Assembly (NCBI GenBank): GCA_028023455.1
Contig: JAQFVV010006354.1
Coordinates: forward strand, 744,001-808,000
Length of the DNA: 64,000 bases
Origin: Epiperipatus broadwayi
Taxonomy: Eukaryota > Onychophora > Udeonychophora > Euonychophora > Peripatidae
Direction of reading: 5' to 3'
The stretch's first letter is position 1. Each line of letters starts with the position of its first letter. Below are positions 11,863 through 23,193 of this stretch, one piece after another. The notes below the pieces were generated by a model. The model was given only the letters and a program-made list of their open reading frames with translations, was not told the origin of the DNA and made no database searches. The translations under genes were made by a program, and so were the position numbers.

Positions 11863-14344
11863 TATGTCATTTCTGACAAATATTGATGTTATGAATGTAG
11901 TGATATTTTTTTGTGTATATTACAATCAAGTCTACTAACTTTGATTTTTAAAAATAAAAAATATATGAATAAATTGAAAAAAATACATGTGTATTTTTTT
12001 GTTTTAAATAATCAACCAATTAGTGTCTAAAAATAATTACTTTTATAAACAAACAAAAAATCATATTTCTTCTTTTATTTCAAAACTTTTGTGTAAAAAT
12101 TAGACCAGAAGAAAGAATACACCTTATGGGCAATTTTTCTGTGTTAAACAATAGAGACATATCTTAGATCAAAGCCAACAATCTTTAACATCTTGATCTC
12201 TTCAGATTTTTTTCAATTAAAAAAATCAATAAAAGCAGTCCTGCATAAACTGAATTTTTTTAAAAAAACCTTACATTAATATCATTTATAATAATATTAA
12301 TCCAGACATGCAAAGCAATTGAACTATCTCACTTTTACAAAAGTAAACAAGTCACATTTTTGAATAAGTCTGAAAATTATCAAGTTAATACTAAACTGAG
12401 GGGACACATTTACATATATTTAATTGAATAAATGCTCATTTGTTCACTTGTTAAAAAAATAAAAAATAAAAACAAACAATCTTACTGAAACATATCTATT
12501 TTTTAAATAAAATGAATTGTGAAATATATGACCTTTATAACAATTAAAATGCACTCTAGGCAATAATTCTTTTATTTTCAATAATATTTTTCTCTTATAG
12601 AAATGTAGTAGTAGTCTTGCTATCAAGAAATTGTGATCTCAACTTGAAGTATGTTCTTAAATTTTGTAAAACTTTTAACATTATTCTTAGACAATTTTTT
12701 GAGTGAAATACAGTACACTAAATTCAGAGAGGATAATAAATGGAGGGTAAAGTTATGTAATTATCATGATCATGTAGGACATTCTGAGATAGAAAAATAA
12801 CTGTTGGCATATTGTAAAATTTATTTACAAATTTTAATTTTTTTTAAATGATTGCATGAATGTCAAAGATGAAAAAATGCTTACTCATATATTGCAAAAT
12901 GTATTAAATTTACAAATTTTCATGTTTTTTTCTATTTGTTTATTTACATTTTGTTTGTTTGCATTTTTTTGGAAGTATATAAATGAGGTCGTTTACATTA
13001 ATGTAATGCATTTCATTGCTTCTCTGTATAAAAACATCTCTAGAATATTGACTTCCAAATAAAAGACATTATTTTTGCAAGTACTGTATTTTTATCACCG
13101 TCTTTTTCTTTACATTCATCTTTCAAGATTACACTTATAAATTAACTTTTTTAATGAGTTATAATATATTTAATAACATTCAGTAGTAGATTTTAACAAA
13201 TAGCTTTACAATTTCTTTTACGTGATATAATCATTTAAACATATGAAGTATATATTAATTAATTAAGTGAAATGTATGTTAAAAAAAAGTATCGTTTTTA
13301 ACATTTAATTTATTTGAATTCAATCGGGCATTAAATGATAGAAGTCACACTCCGAGGAAAAAAAAATGTATTAATTAATTTTTAAAAGATTCTTATTTTC
13401 AACTGCATTTTATTAAATTGTCAACATAAAAAAGAGTTTTTAAATATATAATGAGAAATACATAAAAAAAGTAATTTTTCTATAATCTAATATTATAGAA
13501 AATTTTTTAAAGAGAATCAGCAAAAAGAGTTTTTACAAATTAAAAAGAAGCAATAAAAAGTAAAAAGTGATTTAAAAAAAAATTCACAAAGCAAAACTTA
13601 AAAAACTTTATAAACAAATGCTAGTTAATAATTCATTTTAAAAAATACTTCTTTTGCTTCAGAATGATTGACCCCTCCATTTTTTCACTGCTATTAAAAA
13701 GAATTCTTGATTAAATGTAAAATCGGAATTTTATATATTTTTTACTCTAAAATTCAATGATTGGTTTTCAAAAAATTAACTCAAATATATGCTTTTAATT
13801 ATCTAACTAAAATCAGATTATATTAATTTGTAAGGATTAAATATTGTTATATAAAAACATAACATCAAAAACCTATTAGATTATTTAAAAAAAAAAAAAA
13901 AACTCTTCGGCAATTAATCCATTAGATGTTCTTTAAAGTACATCAAAGCAATTTATAAGTTTCTCCTACAGGCTTCTAATTAGTTTATTTTTCAATTCCT
14001 TGTAAATCAACATTACTTAAAATAATTATAAAAATAAAATAGTTGTTATAAAAGATTTTACTTATTTAACAAGATATCTGACAAATATTCTGTGTTAGTA
14101 AAATACTTGAATATACATTATATATATTTTAGATAAATTGATTAAAACGTCTGATAAATATTTGTTATCTAATGAACTCTTAACTTCAGCTGTTTTGATA
14201 TTTCAAGACTCCCGCTCCCCTAAAGAGAGTTTCTCAAAACGCATAAACAATGCGAGGTTAATCAAGGAAATTTTATATTAAGTGATAATTTAAGATTTAT
14301 AGCAAGCTTTGGATGAGTGTCATCACAATTCTAAAAATTTTGGT
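11863..14344. other. AT-rich spacer with faint repeat
   Basis: The stretch 12,060-12,400 shares scattered ordered blocks with 7,880-8,180 (for example CTCTTCAGATTTT and TTATCAAGTTAAT), suggesting an old direct repeat. The remainder is homopolymer-rich with no recognised gene. The open frames at 12,444-12,626 (minus) and 12,856-13,062 (plus) are hydrophobic, low-complexity translations. Confidence 0.45.
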
Positions 14345-14349
14345 TACAC

Positions 14350-14400
14350 ATACACGTACACACACACTCTCTCTCTCTCTCACACACACACACATATATA
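14350..14400. repeat. (CA)n/(CT)n/(TA)n compound microsatellite
   Basis: Runs of ACAC, CTCT, CACA and TATA follow one another directly. Confidence 0.9.
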
Positions 14401-15000
14401 AAATAAACAAGAGAACTCTGCTTAAACGCAAACAGTAAGTTTTAGTAACCAGTGATTGATAAATAGTGAAGCATTTAAATTCCTATCCCAGATTGATTTT
14501 TGTATTTTGCCTCTATCAATAAGAACTTGGGATTCCAATCAGAAATCATTTAATATTGTTATACATCTAAGAAAACATCTTTTTTTTTATTATGCATAAC
14601 TGTATTATTTCAGCTTTGAATCCCAAATCATTATTGATAAATGCAAAATCCAGAAATTGATCTAAGAATATGGATTTAGATGATTCACTATTTTGTTATC
14701 ATAGGTTACTAAAGCTTACCCTGAATAAAATTTGAGACAAAAGTAGCTCTTGCTTGTGTTGGACGTTGTGAGCAAAAGAAATAAATTATATATATATATA
14801 TATATATATGAATTTGAAACAATGGCATACACATTAGCAATTTTGCAATTGCTATTTTTGTGTCAAATTAAAAACTCCACTATTAAAGTCATATCACATG
14901 TGAGGCCCACTTTATGAGCTCATCTGTAAACTATATATATATATGCAAATTTATAAATAAATATTTAAAAATACAGTATTTAAAAGCTTATAAAATATAA
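14401..15000. other. Spacer with TA runs
   Basis: Contains a (TA)n run at 14,787-14,809 and a shorter one near 14,932. No gene seen. Confidence 0.6.
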
Positions 15001-15385
15001 CTGTCACTTAGGAGCGCTTTCAACTGACTTGTAGCTTTGTCAACTATCATGTTTAAAATGTCAGCTTTTCCATAATTCTATGATGTCAACTTTCCCATAA
15101 TTCTGTGATCTTAATATTTGCTGCTTTCCCATTAACTAAATGTTGCTTATATTTACATATCAACATCGCCTCTTTAATTTTCCTTTTATTATTATTTCTT
15201 TCAGTTTCCAATATTTTTACATTGTTATAATTAAAATCGAAACCATATATACATGATTTATTATGGTCATAAAAGACAGAAGCTGATAAATTATCATTAT
15301 TTTTAAAATTTTGTTTTGTATTTTGAACCCTTTTAAATAACAATGTGTTCCTTTGTTCTTTTTTCCAATGTGCACCTCGATTCAC
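15001..15385 (-). pseudogene. Penelope-like element fragment, C-terminal endonuclease end
   Basis: A 99-codon frame on the minus strand (15385-15086) ends with NNVKILETERNNNKRKIKEA followed by ...NGKAANIKITELWES. This is the conserved C-terminal part of the GIY-YIG endonuclease region of PLE proteins, where an HxFDWxNVKIL..E.NWxKRKIKEA-type motif precedes the stop. The GIY-YIG signature itself is absent and the RT is missing, so this is a 5'-truncated copy. Downstream on the same strand are two near-identical short units (CAGAATTATGGGAAAG type, about 15,065-15,115) and the tail motif CAGTTGAAAGCGCTCC (near 15,012-15,027). A GAAAGCGCT also follows the PLE at 28.3 kb. Confidence 0.65.
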
Positions 15386-17273
15386 CTATATATCCATGGC
15401 CACACCCACATGTCTATTTGTAAATGATACAATTTTATTTGTAAATATAGTTAAATAAATATGAATAAATATTTATTTATAAATTTGCGTATATTATTTT
15501 GAAGAAATACAGACATCGATTTATAATATTATATATATATATATACATACATAATGGTCAGCTTGTGAATTGATTATGATACACAAAACTCCCACCCTAT
15601 GATGCTTCTGAATTAATACCATAAACCCAATGTAACCTAAATGTATTATACTCAAGGCTGTTTACATATTATACCTATATAATATTATACAATTTATTTG
15701 GACAATGTTCTATTCTGGGCCTTTCATAGCACTAACGGTATAACTATTTGAATGCTGGTAAAGTCAGGAAGAAACATGAGACTTTATTTATATGTAAGTA
15801 ATGTCCTTAAACATTCCATTAAATGGAGACAATTTCAAATTTTAATGAAACAAGGATAGTATTTTTAGTGTACAAAAACATATGCTTCCATAAATACAAA
15901 AGTTAAAAAATAGTTTAATTACCTATCTAAAATCAACTTTAAAATATAAATTATTTGCTATCAAATGTCAATTCTAAAATCATACTACAATAATTTTATA
16001 TTTAATATTCATTATAAGGATAATCTATTTTATATATGAGAGTGTTTTTTATTGGTTAATCCTCTGTAATAATATGACCAATGAATGTTTCATATAGTCA
16101 TGAATGAGTATAATATCACATAACTCATTAATTTATACACAATCTAAAGTTAAATGTCAAGACAGAGAATTAATTGAATGATCTAATATTTACTTAGTTA
16201 TGAACCACACACATAAGCATAACAATTAAAAATAATAAGTTATTCTGAAATAATACAACTACTTTTTCATAAGGAGATAAGTATATTATGTGCACAAAAA
16301 AATACATTTCCATAAATTTGCAACATTTAAACAAAGCATGCAGGTAGATATGATTTGAACTTTTACAATTGGTACATCTCATTAACTGAATGTATATATT
16401 AATAATTCAATCTACTTTTTATTTACATGCAAAATGCTTAAATCTGAAAAATATTATCTCAATACAAAATATATACATATAGTGAACAAATAATTACATA
16501 CCAGGCTTCTTCTGTAAGATATAAAAAATAATAAAAGTGATGGACATATAAATTATTAATTTTACTTTTGAACAGGAATAGTACATCTGCATACATACAC
16601 ATATATTCACATCTGATGTTAATATTGACTACTATTAAAATAATGTAATTTACAAGCACATCTTGGGTTCAACATCTATATAAATCACCAATATATGAAT
16701 TCTTTAATTTAAATTACATATATCATTATTTTTGTAATAAAATTTAAAGTTAACTTTCATAATTTTAACACATATAAAAGTGATTTTAAGTAATTATTAA
16801 TTCAGATCAACCCTGTTTTCAAATGAACTAACACCACCTTATCCACTTTCATAAAATCATTTGTCATTCTGTAAATTTATATAAAATTATTATTATACTT
16901 TAGATATTATGGGTGAAAATTTTAGATTTTTTTTTATAATCTAAAGGTTACATTATTTATTATTTCAATACATTTATTATCAATAAATATAAAAAAATAT
17001 ATTTATGACTAATATTAAAATATTATTTTATTTTATTTTATTTTTTTATTTTTTTTTTAATTTTAAATTATCTAAATTAATTTAAAAAATAATTAAAATA
17101 ATTTACCATTTATACACAGTAGTTTTAAATAACACATTGTAATGTAAAATGGTATACATATTTTTCTAACAAGCTAGATGTATCAAGATAAGGTTCTGTG
17201 TTATCTTGTGTGGCAAAACTATAAAATTGATATTTTTATATTCTTAGGATGATGTAGTAAAGTTACTGATGTA
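15386..17273. other. AT-rich spacer
   Basis: TA runs occur near 15,529-15,545. A TTTTATTTTA-rich block lies at 17,025-17,060. Short minus-strand frames at 16,194-16,382 and 16,459-16,659 have no motifs. Nothing else recognised. Confidence 0.5.
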
Positions 17274-17283
17274 ATTATGTTAA

Positions 17284-17317
<34 letters not shown>

Positions 17318-17325
17318 TTAACATA

Positions 17326-17327
<2 letters not shown>
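17274..17327. repeat. 54-bp perfect palindrome
   Basis: ATTATGTTAAGGATAT, then a TA run, then the exact reverse complement ATATCCTTAACATAAT. The whole interval equals its own reverse complement, so it can extrude a cruciform. A further (TA)n run follows to about 17,355. Confidence 0.85.
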
Positions 17328-17344
<17 letters not shown>

Positions 17345-17356
<12 letters not shown>

Positions 17357-17900
17357 TGTAATGGTATAAAAATGATAGCAATGAGAGAGGGATTTGGTTA
17401 TGACCCATGAATTAAGATGCCAAATCTGTAATGGAAGAAAAATAAACAAGAGAAAGAAAGAGACCCTATTTATATGCCATAGCTCTGAATACTAACTCTG
17501 TACTGGTATAAAAATGAAAAAATGAGAATTCCATTTACTAATGCCCCAAGTCTTTGAGCAAACTAAATTAGTAACAGTACAAAATAAAAAAGAAAACATT
17601 AATATTTTATTATAATGAAATACCAATATGTCTGAATATTAAAACTGTAACAGAATGAATCTATCAAATGGGATGTTTATTCTTATATACTCTATGGATT
17701 GTACAAAGTTAAATCTATAATAATTTTAATTGTACAATACCATATTTATAATAATGTAAATAGGCTAGTTAAAATCAATAGTGCTGTACAAGTTAACTAA
17801 ATTAAATTTGTAATGGAAAAAATGAGCAAAAGTTGATCAAGCCCTATTGATAAAATAATCCAAAATTTATAATGAAAAAATTTTAAAATGTATTAATAAT
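17345..17900. repeat. Degenerate minisatellite-like region
   Basis: Recurring phrases about 80-110 bp apart: 'GTAATGGTATAAAAATGA', 'GTAATGGAAGAAAAATAAAC', 'TACTGGTATAAAAATGA' and 'GTAATGGAAAAAATGAGCAA'. Between them lie 'GACCC..TATTTATATGCC'-like blocks. Strongly diverged; unit boundaries are not certain. Confidence 0.4.
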
Positions 17901-19498
17901 ATTTATATAACAAATAAATATCAATCTGACTAGATTTCAATATTATCTAAATAATATAAAATAATATTAGAAAATTATGACATATGTTAATTAATAGTTT
18001 ATAATGGTGTTCATTCATAAATAACCATTTTTCACTATGTGTTAAATTTATATTATATTCAAGAATGAATAAAGTTATTAAGCTTAATAATTATATACAA
18101 TTTTATTCTAATAATTCATTATGTTGCTCTTATACCATTGAATCCTTCAGTAAAACATTAGACACACTTTTAATAACTATTGAACTTTAGTACAATAATA
18201 AAATTCATAATATTTGCTAATTAAATTTTATATGTTTATGTTTGGAATGAAATTCTAAATTATGATTACTATATCATGTATCTATTAATTTGACTAGGAG
18301 GACTCTTAACTCGTATTCAATAAATTATAATAATTTTATTTATAAAATTAGTAATAATAAACATTAATAAATAAAACCTTAGTCAATATACTTTAATAAG
18401 AGAGTCCATTTAAAAATATTATAAATGTTTGACCTATAAAATGGTCTAAAGACATTTCTTTTAAATGACAAGAAAACATCTATTTATTTATTGTCTCCAA
18501 TAAACTATATATATATTACATATAAATTTGCTAAGATAATAAAATTGATATGTAAATGAAAATGTTTACAAACGCATTCTTTTTTATTTAAATATATGTG
18601 AAATATTTCTTTATTTAGACATGTGACAATTTCTCAAGCCTCAACATATACTACATATATAGTCTCTCATTGAAAAGCAAATGAATGAATGCCCTTTTGT
18701 CACTATAATTAATAAAATTTATATGTAAATGAAAATGTTTAGATTTCCCAATCACTTTTATTTGAATATCCTAATTTATACACATTACTATTAATAATTT
18801 ATTTGAAAATAAAACATTTTAAAACGTTGCTTCATAATTACAGTAATTCTTCATGTAATCAAATTAAGCTTATCAACATTAATTTAGATGAATCATGTAT
18901 CTTATTTTATTTAGATTAGTGGTAAAATGTCTGACTCTGGAATGTGGGATCCTTGAATAGATTCTGCAGCTGACTTATGTAAAGTATTTTTAATAGCAAT
19001 CTTATCTTTCTTTTTTTATTATGCCATATTATCTTTTTACACATTTATATTAAGTAGCTTTTTCTATTTTAATAAAAATATTATCCTTTTTTAAATGCAA
19101 TATTAGTTTTTTACTTGTTCTCTAGATTAAAAACATGCAATTGATCTATAATCCACAATACAATGCAAATCTAAGCAAAACAGAATGAAGAAAAACAATT
19201 TTTAAAAAGTATTATTGCATACCAAAATATTAATTTTTAACAAACTTCATAACATAATAAAACCTCGCCATGAATGCACTACTGAAAATGTCTAAAAAAT
19301 GTATTTAGTGGAACAAAGTAAGTGTTTGATTTTGTTTTATAGTTATCGAACACAACCTATGAATAAACAAAATAAAATGCAAGGGGTTTTAATTGCTTTT
19401 AAATATTTATTGGATAAATAATCTACATATGAACATTTAAAATTCTTCCCTTAAATAAATCCTGGATAAATCCCTAATTGTACAAATGTATAATAAAA
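17901..19498. other. AT-rich spacer with one tRNA-like relic
   Basis: Short phrases recur, for example 'AAAATTGATATGTAAATGAAAATGTTTA' variants at about 18,541 and 18,715. No gene seen apart from the tRNA-like relic listed separately. Confidence 0.5.
18915..18982 (+). mobile_element. Possible tRNA-like SINE head, decayed
   Basis: TTAGTGGTAAAATGTCTGAC resembles a tRNA box A with its D-loop. About 30 nt later CCTTGAATAGATTC resembles a decayed box B (GGTTCGAATC). The spacing suits a tRNA-derived SINE, but no stems were confirmed and no second copy was found. Confidence 0.3.
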
Positions 19499-19500
19499 TA

Positions 19501-19552
<52 letters not shown>
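19499..19552. repeat. (TA)n microsatellite
   Basis: Two TA runs separated by an ATTA interruption form a self-complementary block. Confidence 0.9.
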
Positions 19553-19700
19553 CCGGACCACCACACAACCCTTTTATTACTTCAGTTGTAACAATTTCCT
19601 GATGAGCATGTTGCAGGAAGGAACTATCAATTGGCATTACCCAATGAAGATGTTAACCCCCCCCCTACAACAATATTTCCTGCTCATCAGAGGACGTAGC
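19553..19700 (-). repeat. PLE-tail-like sequence beside TA run
   Basis: Read on the minus strand, GCTCATCAGGAAATTGTTAC is followed by a GTAATAAAAGGGTT-type end abutting the TA run, as in the 3' ends of PLE-like retroelements. On the + strand a related phrase recurs at about 19,672-19,690 (AATATTTCCTGCTCATCAGA) after an eight-C run. CTGATGA is present at 19,598-19,604, but no proper GAAA box follows. No protein is encoded. Confidence 0.4.
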
Positions 19701-19932
19701 ACCATAAAAGCTGGAAGCATCTAGACATTTATATGTTTGGTTTTCCAAATGGCGCCACTAGAGTTCCATCTCACTACAACCTGACTTACCTAGGTCTAGT
19801 TATGCCAGACATAGCTCAGGAGGCATGAGATTCTCATGAACAAGTGCAATGACTGATGAGTGATGCAATAAAAACAAAATAGAATTGGACAACTGGATAA
19901 CTAAATTTAATTTTTAGTAACAATAATTTTAT

Positions 19933-20100
19933 TTAATAACAATTAATTTGCAAGTTCTAATAAAGTTCATTCCTATCCATGTGATGACTCATTTTCATTT
20001 CATTTATGGAAAGGTTAGAAGCAGTTTGTTGATCAATAGTTCATTTGCAATTCATTTTAATAAAGTTCATCCTTCATTTCAAATGAAGGCTCATTTTGAT
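19933..20100 (+). repeat. Imperfect direct repeat
   Basis: TTGCAAGTTCTAATAAAGTTCAT (from about 19,948) and TTGCAATTCATTTTAATAAAGTTCAT (from about 20,045) are related, and both are followed by a GGCTCATTTT or GACTCATTTT phrase, about 100 bp apart. Confidence 0.45.
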
Positions 20101-20321
20101 GTATCTTAGGTACAGGATTCAAAGGGTCTTTTATCTAGTAGACGTCTACCAATACTGCATGAATATTTTGCCACTCTTTATTCCATATCTGTACATCCCT
20201 TTTAGGTAGGTAAATAAGTAAGATGAGCTATTCCAGATCTGTAAGGTTTCTATAATTCAGTCAAGTATCAATGTACATTGGGGCTCATAAGTTTCATTAT
20301 TTTCTTTGTATACAATCGAGA

Positions 20322-20480
20322 TTCATGTAAGTATTAAGCATTTGTAATTTTATATCAATATGCAGATAAGCATTTAGAATCCATATAGTATTTCATTACA
20401 TTTATCAAATCCAGTAATGTGGTTTAAATTACTCCCACAAAATTAATATTCAGGTAAGTATTAAGCATTTGTAATTTTTA
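20322..20480 (+). repeat. Direct repeat, 127-bp spacing
   Basis: GTAAGTATTAAGCATTTGTA occurs at 20,327 and again at 20,454, each preceded by ATTCAKG. The identity is high enough to mark a recent local duplication. Confidence 0.6.
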
Positions 20481-20640
20481 TTTAGTGATATAGCATAACC
20501 ATTATTATTTGGTCTGCTACAGATGTATATCTCTTCATATACGTTGATCAGTAGCTGCATTTATTTATTAGCCAGTTAGAGTTATATGTAATAGCTCAGT
20601 ATTTCTGACTCTTCTAGGTATATTTATTTGTAAATCAATA

Positions 20641-21130
20641 AAATCATTCATTATAAGTATTCGTTTTTTTTTTGTTAATTTCATTCAAATGTAATCTGCA
20701 GGTGAGTAGTCAATCCTTATTAAAAATGCCTCTTGATTATATATATATATCTTTAATATTTATACTTTATCATTAACAAAATGTATTTCACATAAGTCAT
20801 TTTAAGACAGCTGTTTGTTTTGTATTTTATTTTTATAAACATGTATAAATATTGAATAAAAAATATAAAATCATTACAAGTATTCGTTTTTTACTTTATT
20901 TTAATTCAAATGTAATCTGTAGATAAGTAGTCCATCCTTATTAAAAATGCCTTTTGATTATAGATATTTTTAATATTTATCATTAATAAAACGTATTTTC
21001 ACATAACTAAATTTGTTCATAATTGTCTTTTTTTTTATATTCATAATAAAGACGTTTTGTTTGTCTTTTAAAAAACATAGATAATTTTAGTTTAAGAAAG
21101 CACATAATATTGAATATTTTATAAAATCAT
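20641..21130 (+). repeat. Tandem duplication, about 230-255-bp unit
   Basis: Copy 1 is 20,641-20,867 and copy 2 is 20,868-21,122; a third start (AAAATCATTACC) follows at about 21,122. Shared landmarks in order: AAATCATTAYAAGTATTCG, TTCAAATGTAATCTGYAG, AGTAGTCCATCCTTATTAAA, TGCCTYTTGATTATA, TTATCATTAAYAAAA and a GTTTTGT block. No coding potential. Confidence 0.75.
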
Positions 21131-21996
21131 TACCTTCATTTATCCAGTTTGTCCCTTCAAAAAGGGGGTCATCGCATTTCAGCTGAATGGCATTATCTCC
21201 TTTCTATGATGTCTATCCAGGCAAATCTAGAAAAATCATGGCTTAGAATGAAGAGGAAAAGCTGTTACATTAGCCCTCCATCGTTCTGTTTTCCTTAATA
21301 ATGTTTTGTGTTTCCATTATTAACCGTGGTTGTAAAGGTTATATTCCAAGGTGACAAAAGTCAGAGTTGAGTAACACTTAAATAAGAATTTTAACTTTTT
21401 AATTCTTCACCTTTCTTACTATCTTTTTAAAAAAAAAATCTTTAAAAAAAAAATCTTCTTTAAACATACACTTTAAAAATCCAATTTAATCTGCCTCTGA
21501 ACTTCCAACTTGACTATTTATATTCTTATATGTGGATTGATTAAGCAGCCTTTCCCACTGTACTTAATTTGCATACTGCTCTCATTTAAGCCTGAGTGCT
21601 TTTTTGCTTCTTAACAATTGGATGATCTACTTTTTTAGCAGGATAGATAAGAAATCATAAAAATTAAGCCATGTTTTTAAATTTATTAACTTTGCCTCAA
21701 GTGATTATTATACTTTATTCAAAAACATCCAAAAATTAAAAATGTAATCAATTTAATACATGCCAACTTTAAATAAATATGTGATATATTTAAATTATAT
21801 CGTAATCCAAAACTATAAAATCAATAATGATTTTCTTTATTATTTTCTTTTATCAATTATAGAAAATAATGATTTTCTTGCAATGTCATAAACTAAACTT
21901 TTTTATACATCTGCTGTTTTTTAAGGTGGGAGGGTAACTAGCTCTTAGAATAAATATACATGTGAAACATCATTCTTGTTTCAATATATATATACA
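21131..21996. other. Spacer without recognised gene
   Basis: A slightly more complex stretch (21,140-21,360) includes a GGGGG run and no recognisable translation. An 8-A block is duplicated near 21,430-21,460. Confidence 0.5.
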
Positions 21997-23193
21997 CACC
22001 TGGGTCTCATTTTACGCGATAGATAGGTTCCTCAAAAAACATGCGTAAACGAAATCGCGCAAAAATAGACGTAACTTACATTGAAAAAGGGGGGATGCGA
22101 TCTGTGATTTTTCAAAATTCACATAAAAGCAAAGCACCAACATAAAATTACTTTAAAATTCGTGCGAAAAATAATAAGAAAATAAAATGTGACTAATAAA
22201 AAATTTCAAATTTGAAAAAAATTGATACAAGACAAACTTTTTTTAACTATAATATTTAATTTTATTCAAAATAATATATTTTTATGCATAATTTACAGTA
22301 CAGTAATTTACATTTTTTATACATGTTTTAATTATTATCGCTATTTGCCCCAAAACACGTTCGTTTGCAAACTAGTAAAAAATCAGATTCTCATGTGATG
22401 TGATGAATTTGGCTTTTCCTTAAACGAAGTCAAAAATATCTCAGCAATTATTCTCATAAGAGGAAATACAACTAGCGCCAAGTTCACTCTCATGTCATGT
22501 TAATGGTTTTCTTTTGACGACGATGATGATTTTATTAATTGTTTATGAACTTAGACTTATGATAATAAAAAGACATTTATTCACCACTGCTGGGAAAAAT
22601 TTAATTAAAACTAACAACTAAAAATTAAATTCTTATTTTTGCCTTTAATTTTCAATTCCATTTAAAAATCAAATTTCGTTTTACATCACATTAATTTCAA
22701 GTCACCTGTAAGTAATTTTTAAATTGTTAATTACAATTAAAAATCAGATTTTAATTTTTAATTGTGCCCACTGCTATTACTGACCTTTTAAAAATAAACT
22801 TGTGGACACTAAATGATTAATAATTGATTACGTTCTTTTTTAAAAAGCAAAAACAGAATGTGATTTAAAATGCAAAATTAACATGCACAATGTTTGAACA
22901 AATTTACATTATAATCTTGTAAAATTTAATGTGTGTATACATAAAATGTGGAAATCATGATTTCAATTTCATTATTGCATAAAATCTTACTATTATAAAG
23001 TACTGAAAATATTGAAATTACTAAGATGAAAGTCGAATTCCAATAATGTGCTATTACTTTCAATATAACATAAGTGCACGAAATTTATTATTTAAAGTAA
23101 TTGCGCATTATTGGAGGTCGACTTCCAGTGAAACATGAATCACATAACTTCAAAATCGTGTTAAATAAGTCTGCGTAAAAACAGACCCAGGTG
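21997..23193. mobile_element. Non-autonomous DNA transposon with TIRs
   Basis: The ends are inverted: CACCTGGGTCTCATTTTACGC on the left, and on the right the reverse complement of CACCTGGGTCTGTTTTTACGC. The left end continues with a CGCG-containing segment (CGATAGATAGGTTCCTC, then GCGTAAACGAAATCGCGC), a style seen in several mariner/Tigger- and hAT-like terminal regions. TATATATACA flanks both sides (21,987-21,996 and 23,194-23,203), consistent with a target duplication of up to 10 bp, although that sequence is low complexity. Length 1,197 bp; no transposase is visible. A subterminal inverted repeat lies at about 23,032-23,123. The superfamily is not established. Confidence 0.65.
23032..23123. 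repeat. Subterminal inverted repeat inside the TIR element
   Basis: GTCGAATTCCAATAATGTGC...ATTACTTT pairs with the complement of AAAGTAATTGCGCATTATTGG...GGTCGAC. The arms are about 30 bp with a loop of about 30 bp. Confidence 0.6.

Noticed and set aside
19805-19870. tRNA gene from a good box A-like TAGCTCAGGAGG
   Set aside because: No box B at suitable distance and no acceptor stem.
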